From assembly GCF_904849725.1 (NCBI RefSeq), contig NC_058519.1:20629267-20693266 (forward strand): a DNA stretch of 64,000 nucleotides, written 5' to 3'. Position numbers and translations under genes: made by a program. This document shows, piece by piece, positions 14,541 to 29,699 of the stretch; the first letter of the stretch is position 1; every line of letters starts with the position of its first letter. Source of the stretch: Hordeum vulgare subsp. vulgare. Its lineage: Eukaryota > Streptophyta > Magnoliopsida > Poales > Poaceae. The notes below the pieces were generated by a model, which saw only the letters and a program-made list of their open reading frames with translations, searched no databases and was not told the DNA's origin.

Positions 14541-16899
14541 GGCTACGACAAAAACTGGATGCAGTTCGTGTACAAAACTGACAATCTCTCTCGAAGTAGC
14601 AGGGTTTCGAACGAGAACTCATCTCTTACAAAGAGATTTCACTTTTTTGAACTTATTTGAACTCCATACTTTTTGTGTGTTCAAAATGCACCATTCAAAG
14701 GCACATCACAAAATTTCAACATTTTCTGACTTCATTTGGTATATTTCGTGCATTTACTTATTTATTTTGAGCTAGTTGACCCTGAAATTGAAAAGCACTA
14801 CAAATGAACTCTGAAAATGTTGAAAGTTGGCATGCTATCATCATTTCACCCACATAGCATGTGTTAAAAAGTTGAGAGGGCTACGACAAAAACTGGATGC
14901 ACTTCGTGTACAAAACTGACAATCTCTCTCGAAGTAGCACGGTTTCGAACGAGAACTCATCTCTTACAAAGGGATTTCATTTTTTTGAACTTATTTGAAC
15001 TCCATACTTTTTGTGTGTTCAAAATGCACGATTCAAAGGCACATCACAAAATTTCAACAATTTCTGACTTCATTTGGTATATTTCGTGCATTTACTTATT
15101 TTTTTTGAGCTAGTTGACCCTGAAATTGAAAAGCACTACAAATGAACTCTGAAAATGTTGAAAGTTGGCATCCTATCATCATTACACCCACATAGCATGT
15201 GTTAAAAAGTTGAGAGGGCTACGACAAAAATTGGATGCAGTTCGTGTACAAAACTGACAATCTCTCTCGAAGTAGCAGGGTTTCGAACGAGAACTCATCT
15301 CTTACAAAGGGATTTCATTTTTTTGAACTTATTTGAACTCCATACTTTTTGTATGTTCAAAATGCACCATTCAAAGGCACATCACAAAATTTCAACAATT
15401 TTGACTTCATTTGGTATATTTCGTGCATTTACTTATTTTTTTTGAGCTAGTTGACCCAGAAATTGAAAAGCACTACAAATGAACTCTGAAAATGTTGAAA
15501 GTTGGCATGCTATCATCATTACACCCACATAGCATGTGTTAAAAAGTTGAGAGGGCTACGACAAAAACTGGATGCAGTTCGTGTACAAAACTCACAATCT
15601 CTCTCGAAGTAGCACGGTTTCGAACGAGAACTCATCTCTTACAAAGGGATTTCATTTTTTTGAACTTATTTGAACTCCATACTTTTTGTGTGTTCAAAAT
15701 GCACCATTCAAAGGCACATCACAAAATTTCAACAATTTCCGACTTCATTTGGTATATTTCGTGCATTTAATTTTTTTTTTTGAGCTAGTTGACCTTGAAA
15801 TTGAAAAGCACTACAAATGAACTCTGAAAATGTTGAAAGTTGGCATGCTATCATCATTACACCCACATAGCATGTGTTAAAAAGTTGAGAGGGCTACGAA
15901 AAAACTGGATGCAGTTCGTGTACAAAACTGACAATCTCTCTCGAACTAGGAGGGTTTCGAACGAGAACTCATCTCTTACAAAGGGATTTCATTTTTTTGA
16001 ACTTATTTGAACTTCATAATTTTTGTGTGTTCAAAATGCACCATTCAAAGGCACATCACAAAATTTCAACAATTTCTGACTTCATTTGGTATATTTCGTG
16101 CATTTACTTATTTTTTTGAGCTAGTTGACCCTGAAATTGAAAAGCACTACAAATGAACAGTGAAAATGTTGAAAGTTGGCATGCTATCATCATTTCACAC
16201 ACATAGCATGTGTTAAAAAGTTGAGAGGGCTACGACAAAAACTGGATGCACTTCGTGTACAAAACTGACAATCTCTCTCGAAGTAGGAGGGTTTCGAATG
16301 AGAACTCATCTCTTACAAAGGGATTTCATTTTTTTGAACTTATTTGAATTCCATACTTTTTGTGTGTTCAAAATGCACCATTCAAAGGCACATCACAAAA
16401 TTTCAACAATTTCCGACTTCATTTGGTATATTTCGTGCATTTACTTATTTATTTTTTTGAGCTAGTTGACCCTGAAATTGAAAAGCACTACAAATGAACT
16501 CTTAAAATGTTGAAAGTTGGCATGCTATCATCATTTCACCCACATAGCATGTGTTAAAAAGTTGAGAGGGCTACGACAAAAACTGGATGCAGTTCGTGTA
16601 CAAAACTGACAATCTCTCTCGAAGTAGCACGGTTTCGAACGAGAACTCATCTCTTACAAAGGGATTTCATTTTTTTAAACTTATTCGAACTCCATACTTT
16701 TTGTGTGTTCAAAATGCACCATTCAAAGGCACATCACAAAATTTCAACAATTTCCGACTTCATTTGGTATATTTCTTGCATTTACTTTTTTTTTGAGCTA
16801 GTTGACCCAGAAATTGAAAAGCACTACAAATGAACTCTGAAAATGTTGAAAGTTGGCATGCTATCATCATTTCACCCACATAGCATGTGTTAAAAAGTT

Positions 16900-19800
16900 G
16901 AGAGGGCTACGCCAAAAACTGGATGCAGATCATGTACAAAACTCACAATCTCTCTCGAAGTAGCAGGGTTTCGAACGAGAACTCATCTCTTACAAAGGGA
17001 TTTCATTTTTTTGAACTTATTTGAATTCCATACTTTTTGTGTGTTCAAAATGCACCATTCAAAGGCACATCACAAAATTTCAACAATTTCCGACTTCATT
17101 TGGTATATTTCGTGCATTTACTTATTTATTTTTTTGAGCTAGTTGACCCTGAAATTGAAAAGCACTACAAATGAACTCTGAAAATGTTGATAGTTGGCAT
17201 GCTATCATCATTTCACCCACATAGCATGTGTTAAAAAGTTGAGAGGGCTACGACAAAAACTGGATGCACTTCGTGTACAAAACTGACAATCTCTCTCGAA
17301 GTAGCACGGTTTCGAACGAGAACTCATCTCTTACAAAGGGATTTCATTTTTTTGAACTTATTTGAACTCCATACTTTTTGTGTGTTCAAAATGCACGATT
17401 CAAAGGCACATCACAAAATTTCAACAATTTCTGACTTCATTTGGTATATTTCGTGCATTTATTTATTTATTTTGAGCTAGTTGACCCTGAAATTGAAAAG
17501 CACTACAAATGAACTCTGAAAATGTTGAAAGTTGGCATGCTATCATCCTTTCACCCACATAGCATGTGTTAAAAAGTTGAGATGGCTACGACAAAAATTG
17601 GATGCAGTTCGTGTACAAAACTGACAATCTCTCTCGAAGTAGCAGGGTTTCGAACGAGAACTCATCTCTTACAAAGGGATTTCATTTTTTTGAACTTATT
17701 TGAACTCCATACTTTTTGTATGTTCAAAATGCACCATTCAAAGGCACATCACAAAATTTCAACAATTTTGACTTCATTTGGTATATTTCGTGCATTTACT
17801 TATTTTTTTTGAGCTAGTTGACCCAGAAATTGAAAAGCACTACAAATGAACTCTGAAAATGTTGAAAGTTGGCATGCTATCATCATTTCACCCACATAGC
17901 ATGTGTTAAAAAGTAGAGAGGGCTACGACAAAAACTGGATGCAGTTCGTGTACAAAACTGACAATCTCTCTTGAAGTAGCACGGTTTCGAACGAGAACTC
18001 ATCTCTTACAAAGGGATTTCATTTTTTTTGAACTTATTTGAACTCCATACTTTTTGTGTGTTCAAAATGCACCATTCAAAGGCACATCACAAAATTTCAA
18101 CAATTTCCGACTTCATGTGGTATATTTCGTGCATTTACTTCTTTTTTTTGAGCTAGTTGACCCAGAAATTGAAAAGCACTACAAATGAACTCTGAAAATG
18201 TTGAAAGTTGGCATGCTATCATCATTTCACCCACATAGCATGTGTTAAAATGTTGAGAGGGCTACGACAAAAACAGGATGCAGTTCGTGTACAAAACTCA
18301 CAATCTCTCTCGAAGTAGCACGGTTTCGAACGAGAACTCATCTCTTACAAAGGGATTTCATTTTTTTAAACTTATTTGAACTCCATACTTTTTGTGTGTT
18401 CAAAATGCACCATTCAAAGGCACATCACAAAATTTCAACAATTTCCGACTTCATTTGGTATATTTCGTGCATTTACTTTTTTTTTGAGCTAGTTGACCCT
18501 GAAATTGAAAAGCACTACAAATGAACTCTGAAAATGTTGAAAGTTGGCATGCTATCATCATTACACCCACATAGCATGTGTTAAAAAGTTGAGAGGGCTA
18601 CGAAAAAACTGGATGCAGTTCGTGTACAAAACTGACAATCTCTCTCGAAGTAGGAGGGTTTCGAACGAGAACTCATCTCTTACAAAGGGATTTCATTTTT
18701 TTGAACTTATTTGAACTTCATAATTTTTGTGTGTTCAAAATGCACCATTCAAAGGCACATCACAAAATTTCAACAATTTCTGACTTCATTTGGTATATTT
18801 CGTGCATTTACTTATTTTTTTGAGCTCGTTGACCCTGAAATTGAAAAGCACGACAAATGAACTCTGAAAATGTTGAAAGTTGGCATGCTATCATCATTAC
18901 ACCCACATAGCATGTGTTAAAAAGTTGAGAGGGCTACGACAAAAACTGGATGCAGTTCGTGTACAAAACTGACAATCTCTCTCGAAGTAGCAGGGTTTCG
19001 AACGAGAACTCATCTCTTACAAAGGGATTTCATTTTTTTGAACTTATTTGAACTCCATACTTTTTGTGTGTTCAAAATGCACCATTCAAAGGCACATCAC
19101 AAAATTTCAACAATTTCCGACTTCATTTGGTATATTTCGTGCATTTACTTATTTATTTTTTTGAGCTAGTTGACCCTGAAATTGAAAAGCACTACAAATG
19201 AACTCTGAAAATGTTGAAAGTTGGCATGCTATCATCATTTCACCCACATAGCATGTGTTAAAAAGTTGAGAGGGCTACGACAAAAACTGGATGCAGTTCG
19301 TGTACAAAACTGACAATCTCTCTCGAAGTAGCAGGGTTTCGAACGAGAACTCATCTCTTACAAAGAGATTTCACTTTTTTGAACTTATTTGAACTCCAAA
19401 CTTTTTGTGTGTTCAAAATGCACCATTCAAAGGCACATCACAAAATTTCAACATTTTCTGACTTCATTTGGTATATTTCGTGCATTTACTTATTTATTTT
19501 GAGCTAGTTGACCCAGAAATTGAAAAGCACTACAAATGAACTCTGAAAATGTTGAAAGTTGGCATCCTATCATCATTTCACCCACATAGCATGTGTTAAA
19601 AAGTTGAGAGGGCTACGACAAAAACTGGATGCAGTTCGTGTACAAAACTGACAATCTCTCTCGAAGTAGCACGGTTTCGAACGAGAACTCATCTCTTACA
19701 AAGGGATTTCAGTTTTTAAACTTATTTGAACTCCATACTTTTTGTGTGTTCAAAATGCACCATTCAAAGGCACATCACAAAATTTCAACAATTTCCGACT

Positions 19801-20500
19801 TCATTTGGTATATTTCGTGCATTTACTTTTTTTTTTGAGCTAGTTGACCCAGAAATTGAAAAGCACTACAAATGAACTCTGAAAATGTTGAAAGTTGGCA
19901 TGCTATCATCATTTCACCCACATAGCATGTGTTAAAAAGTTGAGAGGGCTACGACAAAAACTGGATGCAGTTCGTGTACAAAACTCAGAATCTCTCTCGA
20001 AGTAGCACGGTTTCGAACGAGAACTCATCTCTTACAAAGGGATTTCATTTTTTTAAACTTATTTGAACTCCATACTTTTTGTGTGTTCAAAATGCACCAT
20101 TCAAAGGCACATCACAAAATTTCAACAATTTCCGACTTCATTTGGTATATTTCGTGCATTTACTTATTTTTTTGAGCTAGTTGACCCTGAAATTGAAAAG
20201 CACTACAAATGAACTCTGAAAATGTTGAAAGTTGGCATGCTATCATCATTACACCCACATAGCATGTGTTAAAAAGTTGAGAGGGCTACGACAAAAACTG
20301 GATGCAGTTCGTGTACAAAACTGACAATCTCTCTCGAAGTAGCAGGGATTCGAACGAGAACTCATCTCTTACAAAGGGATTTCATTTTTTTGAACTTATT
20401 TGAATTCCATACTTTTTGTGTGTTCAAAATGCACCATTCAAAGGCACATCACAAAATTTCAACAATTTCCGACTTCATTTGGTATATTTCGTGCATTTGC
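16900..20500 (+). repeat. Second copy of the 8.45-12.05 kb segment (25-monomer offset, 8450 bp)
   Basis: Diagnostic variants of the 8.45-12.05 kb stretch recur here 8449-8451 bp further on. The ATG-bearing variant moves from 9131 to 17582, AAGTAGAGAGGG from about 9463 to 17912, ACGAAAAAACTGG from 10151 to 18601, and the TTTCAGTTTTTAAAC monomer from 11179 to 19629. A block of roughly ten or more monomers was therefore duplicated as a unit after its internal HOR structure had formed. Limits are approximate. Confidence 0.75.
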
Positions 20501-23500
20501 TTATTTATTTTTTTGAGCTAGTTGACCCTGAAATTGAAAAGCACTCCAAATGAACTCTGAAAATGTTGAAAGTTGGCATGCTATCATCATTTCACCCACA
20601 TAGCATGTGTTAAAAAGTTGAGAGGGCTACGACAAAAACTGGATACAGTTCGTGTACAAAACTGACAATCTCTCTCGAAGTAGCAGGGTTTCGAACGAGA
20701 ACTCATCTCTTACAAAGAGATTTCACTTTTTTGAATTTATTTGAACTCCATACTTTTTGTGTGTTCAAAATGCACCATTCAAAGGCACATCACATAATTT
20801 CTACAATTTCTGACTTCATTTGGTATATTTCGTGCATTTACTTATTTATTTTGAGCTAGTTGACCCTGAAATTGAAAAGCACTACAAATGAACTCTGAAA
20901 ATGTTGAAAGTTGGCATGCTATCATCATTTCACCCACATAGCATGTGTTAAAAAGTTGAGAGGGCTACGACAAAAACTGGATGCACTTCGTGTACAAAAC
21001 TGACAATCTCTCTCGAAGTAGCACGGTTTCGAACGAGAACTCATCTCTTACAAAGGGATTTCATTTTTTGAACTTATTTGAACTCCATACTTTTTGTGTG
21101 TTCAAAATGCACGATTCAAAGGCACATCACAAAATTTCAACAATTTCTGACTTCATTTGGTATATTTCGTGCATTTACTTATTTTTTTTGAGCTAGTTGA
21201 CCCTGAAATTGAAAAGCACTACAAATGAACTCTGAAAATGTTGAAAGTTGGCATGCTATCATCCTTTCACCCACACAGCATGTGTTAAAAAGTTGAGATG
21301 GCTACGACAAAAATTGGATGCAGTTCGTGTACAAAACTGACAATCTCTCTCGAAGTAGCAGGGTTTCGAACGAGAACTCATCTCTTACAAAGGGATTTCA
21401 TTTTTTTGAACTTATTTGAACTCCATACTTTTTGTATGTTCAAAATGCACGATTCAAAGGCACATCACAAAATTTCAACAATTGTGACTTTATTTGGTAT
21501 ATTTCGTGCATTTACTTATTTTTTTTGAGCTAGTTGACCCAGAAATTGAAAAGCACTACAAATGAACTCTGAAAATGTTGAAAGTTGGCATGCTATCATC
21601 ATTTCACCCACATAGCATGTGTTAAAAAGTTGAGAGGGCTACGACAAAAACTGGATGCAGTTCGTGTACAAAACTGACAATCTCTCTCGAAGTAGCAGGG
21701 TTTCGAACGAGAACTCATCTCTTACAAAGGGATTTCATTTTTTTGAACTTATTTGAACTCCATACTTTTTGTATGTTCAAAATGCACCATTCAAAGGCAC
21801 ATCACAAAATTTCAACAATTGTGACTTTATTTGGTATATTTCGTGCATTTACTTATTTTTTTTGAGCTAGTTGACCCAGAAATTGAAAAGCACTACAAAT
21901 GAACTCTGAAAATGTTGAAAGTTGGCATGCTATCATCATTTCACCCACATAGCATGTGTTAAAAAGTTGAGAGGGCTACGACAAAAACTGGATGCAGTTC
22001 GTGTACAAAACTGACAATCTCTCTCGAAGTAGCACGGTTTCGAACGAGAACTCATCTCTTACAAAGGGATTTCATTTTTTTAAACTTATTTGAACTCCAT
22101 ACTTTTTGTGTGTTCAAAATGCACCATTCAAAGGCACATCACAAAATTTCAACAATTTCCGACTTCATTTGGTATATTTCGTGCATTTACTTTTTTTTTT
22201 GAGCTAGTTGACCCAGAAATTGAAAAGTACTACAAATGAACTCTGAAAATGTTGAAAGTTGGCATGCTATCATCATTTCACCCACATAGCATGTGTTAAA
22301 AAGTTGAGAGGGCTACGACAAAAACTGGATGCAGTTCGTGTACAAAACTCACAATCTCTCTCGAAGTAGCACGGTTTCGAACGAGAACACATCTCTTACA
22401 AAGGGATTTCATTTTTTTAAACTTATTTGAACTCCATACTTTTTGTGTGTTTAAAATGCACCATTCAAAGGCACATCACAAAATTTCAACAATTTCCGAC
22501 TTCATTTGGTATATTTCGTGCATTTACTTTTTTTTTTGAGCTAGTTGACCCTGAAATTGAAAAGCACTACAAATGAACTCTGAAAATGTTGAAAGTTGGC
22601 ATGCTATCATCATTACACCCACATAGCATGTGTTAAAAAGTTGAGAGGGCTACGACAAAAAATGGATGCAGTTCGTGTACAAAACTGACAATCTCTCTCG
22701 AAGTAGCAGGGTTTCGAACGAGAACTCATCTCTTACAAAGGGATTTCATTTCTTTGAACTTATTTGAATTCCATACTTTTTGTGTGTTCAAAATGCACCA
22801 TTCAAAGGCACATCACAAAATTTCAACAATTTCCGACTTTATTTGGTATATTTCGTGCATTTACTTATTTATTTTTTTGAGCTAGTTGACCCTGAAATTG
22901 AAAAGCACTCCAAATGAACTCTGAAAATGTTGAAAGTTGGAATGCTATCATCATTTCACCCACATAGCATGTGTTAAAAATTTGAGAGGGCTACGACAAA
23001 AACTGGATGCAGTTCGTGTACAAAACTGACAATCTCTCTCGAAGTAGCAGGGTTTCGAACGAGAACTCATCTCTTACAAAGAGATTTCACTTTTTTGAAC
23101 TTATTTGAACTCCATACTTTTTGTGTGTTCAAAATGCACCATTCAAAGGCACATCACAAAATTTCAACAATTTCTGACTTCATTTGGTATATTTCGTGCA
23201 TTTACTTATTTATTTTGAGCTAGTTGACCCTGAAATTGAAAAGCACTACAAATGAACTCTGAAAATGTTGAAAGTTGGCATGCTATCATCATTTCACCCA
23301 CATAGCATGTGTTAAAAAGTTGAGAGGGCTACGACAAAAACTGGATGCACTTCGTGTACAAAACTGACAATCTCTCTCGAAGTAGCACGGTTTCGAACGA
23401 GAACTCATCTCTTACAAAGGGATTTCATTTTTTTGAACTTATTTGAACTCCATACTTTTTGTGTGTTCAAAATGCACGATTCAAAGGCACATCACAAAAT

Positions 23501-24999
23501 TTCAACAATTTCTGACTTCATTTGGTATATTTCGTGCATTTACTTATTTTTTTTGAGCTAGTTGACCCTGAAATTGAAAAGCACTACAAATGAACTCTGA
23601 AAATGTTGAAAGTTGGCATGCTATCATCATTACACCCACATAGCATGTGTTAAAAAGTTGAGAGGGCTACGACAAAAACTGGATGCAGTTCGTGTACAAA
23701 ACTGACAATCTCTCTCGAAGTAGCAGGGTTTCGAACGAGAACTCATCTCTTACAAAGGGATTTCATTTTTTTGAACTTATTTGAATTCCATACTTTTTGT
23801 GTGTTCAAAATGCACCATTCAAAGGCACATCACAAAATTTCAACAATTTCCGACTTCATTTGGTATATTTCGTGCATTTACTTATTTATTTTTTTGAGCT
23901 AGTTGACCCTGAAATTGAAAAGCACTCCAAATGAACTCTGAAAATGTTGAAAGTTGGCATGCTATCATCATTTTACCCACATAGCATGTGTTAAAAAGTT
24001 GAGAGGGCTACGACAAAAACTGGATGCAGTTCGTGTACAAAACTGACAATCTCTCTCGAAGTAGCAGGGTTTCGAACGAGAACTCATCTCTTACAAAGAG
24101 ATTTCACTTTTTTGAACTTATTTGAACTCCATACTTTTTGTGTGTTCAAAATGCACCATTCAAAGGCACATCACAAAATTTCAACAATTTCTGACTTCAT
24201 TTGGTATATTTCGTGCATTTACTTATTTTTTTTGAGCTAGTTGACCCAGAAATTGAAAAGTACTACAAATGAACTCTGAAAATGTTGAAAGTTGGCATGC
24301 TATCATCATTTCACCCACATAGCATGTGTTAAAAAGTTGAGAGGGCTACGACAAAAACTGGATGCAGTTCGTGTACAAAACTCACAATCTCTCTCGAAGT
24401 AGCACGGTTTCGAACGAGAACTCATCTCTTACAAAGGGATTTCATTTTTTTAAACTTATTTGAACTCCATACTTTTTGTGTGTTCAAAATGCACCATTCA
24501 AAGGCACATCACAAAATTTCAACAATTTCCGACTTCATTTGGTATATTTCGTGCATTTACTTTTTTTTTGAGCTAGTTGACCCTGAAATTGAAAAGCACT
24601 ACAAATGAACTCTGAAAATGTTGAAAGTTGGCATCCTATCATCATTACACCCACATAGCATGTGTTAAAAAGTTGAGAGGGCTACGAAAAAACTGGATGC
24701 AGTTCGTGTACAAAACTGACAATCTCTCTCGAAGTAGGAGGGTTTCGAACGAGAACTCATCTCTTACAAAGGGATTTCATTTTTTTGAACTTATTTGAAC
24801 TTCATAATTTTTGTGTGTTCAAAATGCACCATTCAAAGGCACATCACAAAATTTCAACAATTTCCGACTTCATTTGGTATATTTCGTGCATTTACTTATT
24901 TATTTTTTTGAGCTAGTTGACCCTGAAATTGAAAAGCACTACAAATGAACTCTGAAAATGTTGAAAGTTGGCATGCTATCATCATTTCACCCACATAGC

Positions 25000-27900
25000 A
25001 TGTGTTAAAAAGTTGAGAGGGCTACGACAAAAACTGGATGCAGTTCGTGTACAAAACTGACAATCTCTCTCGAAGTAGGAGGGTTTCGAACGAGAACTCA
25101 TCTCTTACAAAGGGATTTCACTTTTTTGAACTTATTTGAACTCCATACTTTTTGTGTGTTCGAAATGCACCATTCAAAGGCACATCACAAAATTTCAACA
25201 ATTTCTGACTCCATTTGGTATATTTCGTGCATTTACTTATTTATTTTTTCAGCTAGTTGACCCAGAAATTGAAAAGCACTACAAATGAACTCTGAAAATG
25301 TTGAAAGTTGGCATGCTATCATCCTTTCACCCACATAGCATGTGTTAAAAAGTTGAGATGGCTACGACAAAAATTGGATGCAGTTCTTGTACAAAACTGA
25401 CAATCTCTATCGAAGTAGCAGGGTTTCGAACGAGAACTCATCTCTTACAAAGGGATTTCATTTTTTTGAACTTATTTGAACTCCATACTTTTTGTGTTTT
25501 CAAAATGCACCATTCAAAGGCACATCACAAAATTTCAACAATTTCCGACTTCTTTGGTATCTTTCGTGCATTTACTTTTTTTTTTGAGCTAGTTGACCCT
25601 GAAATTGAAAAGCACTACAAATGAACTCTGAATATGTTGAAAGTTTGCATGCTATCATCATTTCACCCACATAGCATGTGTTAAAAAGTTGAGAGGGCTA
25701 CGACAAAAACTGGATGCAGTTCGTGTACAAAACTGACAATCTCTCTCGAAGTAGCACGGTTTCGAACGAGAACTCATCTCTTACAAAGGGATTTCATTTT
25801 TTTGAACTTATTTGAACTCCATACTTTTTGTGTGTTCAAAATGCACGATTCAAAGGCACATCACAAAGTTTCAACAATTTCTGACTTCATTTGTTATATT
25901 TCGTGCATTTACTTATTTTTTTGAGCTAGTTGACCCTGAAATTGAAAAGCACTACAAATGAACTTTGAAAATGTTGAAAGTTGGCATGCTATCATCCTTT
26001 CACCCACATAGCATGTGTTAAAAAGTTGAGATGGCTACGACAAAAATTGGATGCAGTTCGTGTACAAAACTGACAATCTCTCTCGAAGTAGCAGGGTTTC
26101 GAACGAGAACTCATCTCTTACAAAGGGATTTCATTTTTTTGAACTTATTTGAACTCCATACTTTTTGTATGTTAAAAATGCACCATTCAAAGGCACATCA
26201 CAAAATTTCAACAATTTTGACTTCATTTGGTATATTTCGTGCATTTACTTATTTATTTTTTGAGCTAGTTGACCCAGAAATTGAAAAGCACTACAAATGA
26301 ACTCTGAAAATGTTCAAAGTTGGCATGCTATCATCATTTGACCCACATAGAATGTGTTAAAAAGTTGAGAGGCTACGACAAAAACTGGATGCAGTTCGTG
26401 TACAAAACTGACAATCTCTCTCGAAGTAGCAGGGTTTCGAACGAGAACTCATCTCTTACAAAGGGATTTCTTTTTGTTGAACTTATTTGAACTCCATACT
26501 TTTTGTGTGTTCAAAATGCACGATTCAAAGGCACATCACAAAATTTCAACAATTTCCGACTTCATTTGGTATATTTCGTGCATTTACTTTTTTTTTGAGC
26601 TAGTTGACCCTGAAATTGAAAATCACTACAAATGAACTCTGAAAATGTTGAAAGTTGGCATGCTATCATCCTTTCACCCACATAGCATGTGTTAAAAAGT
26701 TGAGATGGCTACGACAAAAATTGGATGCAGTTCGTGTACAAAACTGACAATCTCTCTCGAAGTAGTAGGGTTTCGAACGAGAACTCATCTCTTACAAAGG
26801 GATTTCATTTTTTTGAACTTATTTGAACTCCATACTTTTTTTATGTTAAAAATTCACCATTCAAAGGCACATCACAAAATTTCAACAATTTTGACTTCAT
26901 TTGGTATATTTCGTGCATTTACTTATTTTTTTTTTGAGCTAGTTGACCCAGAAATTGAAAAGCACTACAAATGAACTCTGAAAATGTTCAAAGTTGGCAT
27001 GCTATCATCATTTCACCCACATAGCATGTGTTAAAAAGTTGAGAGGGCTACGACAAAAACTGGATGCAGTTCGTGTACAAAACTGACAATTTCTCTCGAA
27101 GTAGCACGATTTCGAACGAGAACTCATCTCTTACAAAGGGATTTCATTTTTTTGAACTTATTTGAACTCCATACTTTTTGTATGTTAAAAATGCACCATT
27201 CAAAGGCACATCACAAAATTTCAACAATTTTGACTTCATTTGGTATATTTCGTGCATTTACTTATTTATTTTTTGAGCTAGTTGACCCAGAAATTGAAAA
27301 GCACTACAAATGAACTCTGAAAATGTTCAAAGTTGGCATGCTATCATCATTTGACCCACATAGCATGTGTTAAAAAGTTGAGAGGGCTACGACAAAAACT
27401 GGATGCAGTTCGTGTACAAAACTGACAATCTCTCTCGAAGTAGCAGGGTTTCGAACGAGAACTCATCTCTTACAAAGGGATTTCATTTTTTTGAACTTAT
27501 TTGAACTCCATACTTTTTGTGTGTTCAAAATGCACCATTCAAAGGCACATCACAAAATTTCAATAATTTCCGACTTCTTTGGTATATTTCGTGCATTTAC
27601 TTTTTTTTTTGAGCTAGTTGACCCTGAAATTGAAAAGCACTACAAATGAACTCTGAAAATGTTGAAAGTTTGCATGCTATCATCATTTCACCCACATAGC
27701 ATGTGTTAAAAAGTTGAGAGGTCTACGACAAAAACTGGATGCAGTTTGTGCACAAAACTGACAATCTCTCTCGAAGTAGCAGGGTTTCGAACAAGAACTC
27801 ATCTCTTACAAAGGGATTTCATTTTTTTGAACTTATTTGAACTCCATATTTTGTGTGTGTTAAAAATGCACCATTCAAAGGCACATCACAAAATTTCAAC

Positions 27901-29650
27901 AATTTTGACTTCATTTGGTATATTTCGTGCATTTACTTATTTTTTTTGAGTTAGTTGACCCAGAAATTGAAAAGCACTACAAATGAACTCTGAAAATGTT
28001 GAAAGTTGGCATGCTATCATCATTTCACCCACATAGCATGTGTTAAAAAGTTGAGAGGGCTATGAAAAAAACTGGATGTAGTTCGTGTACAAAACTGACA
28101 ATCTCTCTTGAAGTAGCAGGGTTTCGAACGAGAACTCATCTCTTACAAAGTGATTTCATTTTTTTGAACTTATTTGAACTCCATAATTTTTGTGTGTTTA
28201 AAATGCACCATTCAAAGGCACATCACGAAATTTCAACAATTTCTGACTTCATTTGGTATATTTCGTGCATTTACTTTTTTTTTTGAGCTATTTGACCCTG
28301 AAATTGAAAAGCACTACAAATGAACTCTGAAAATGTTGAAAGTTGGAATGCTATCATCATTTCACCCACATAGCATGTGTTAAAAAGTTGAGAGGGCTAC
28401 GACAAAAACTGGATGCATTTCGTGTACAAAACTGACAATCTCTCTCGAAGTTGCAGGGTTTCGAACGAGAACTCATCTCTTACAAACGGATTTCAGTTTT
28501 TTGAACTTATTTGAATTCCATACTTTTTGTGTGTTCAAAATGCACCATTCAAAGGCACATCACAAAATTTCAACAATTTCTGACTTCATTTGGTATATTT
28601 CGTGCATTTACTTATTTTTTGAGCTAGTTGACCCTGAAATTGAAAAGCACTAGAAATGAACAGTGAAAATGTTGAAAGTTGGCATGCTATCATCATTTCA
28701 CCCACATAGCATGTGTTAAAAAGTTGAGAGGGCTACGACAAAAACTGGATGCAGTTCGTGTACAAAACTGACAATCTCTCTCGAAGTAGTAGGGTTTCGA
28801 ACGAGAACTCATCTCTTACAAAGGGATTTCATTTTTTTGAACTTATTTGAACTCCATACTTTTTGTATGTTCAAAATGCACCATTCAAAGGCACATCACA
28901 AAATTTCAACAATTTTGACTTCATTTGGTATATTTCGTGCATTTACTTATTTTTTTTGAGCTAGTTGACCCAGAAATTGAAAAGCACCACAAATGAACTC
29001 TGAAAATGTTGAAAGTTGGCATGCTATCATCATTTCACCCACATAGCATGTGTTAAAAAGTTCAGAGGGCTACGACAAAAACTGGATGCAGTTCGTGTAC
29101 AAAACTGACAATCTCTCTCGAAGTAGCAGGGTTTCGAACGAGAACTCATCTCTTACAAAGGGATTTCACTTTTTTGAACTTATTTGAACTCCATACTTTT
29201 TGTGTGTTCAAAATGCACCATTCAAAGGCACATCACAAAATTTCAACAATTTCTGACTTCATTTGGTATATTTCGTGCATTTACTTATTTTTTTTTGAGC
29301 TAGTTGACCCTGAAATTGAAAAGCACTACAAATGAACTCTTAAAATGTTGAAAGTTGGCATGCTATCATAATTTCCTCCACATAGCATGTGTTAAAAAGT
29401 TGAGAGGGCTACGACAAAAACTGGATGCAGTTCGTGTACAAAACTGACAATCTCTCTCGAAGTAGCAGGGTTTCGAACGAGAACTCATCTCTTACAAAGG
29501 GATTTCACTTTTTGATCTTATTTGAACTCCATACTTTTTGTGTGTTCAAAATGCACCATTCAAAGGCACATCACAAAATTTCAACAATTTCTGACTTCAT
29601 TTGGTATATTTCGTGCTACTTATTTTTTTTGAGCTAGTTGACCCGGAAAT
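25000..29650 (+). repeat. Satellite zone without clear higher-order periodicity
   Basis: Monomers here carry many private changes, such as TTTGAC deletions, GTATGTTAAAAATGC, CTATGAAAAAAACTGG at about 28060, TCGTGCTACTT at about 29610 and GTCCAAAGTT-like substitutions. Only short-range similarity between adjacent or alternate monomers is evident, for example the ATG variants at 25358, 26031 and 26705, two monomers apart. By eye it looks more diverged than its flanks, consistent with an older stretch between two amplified domains. I see no gene or foreign insertion in it. Confidence 0.55.
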
Positions 29651-29699
29651 TGAAAAGCACTACAAATGAACTCTGAAAATGTTGAAAGTTGGCATGCTA

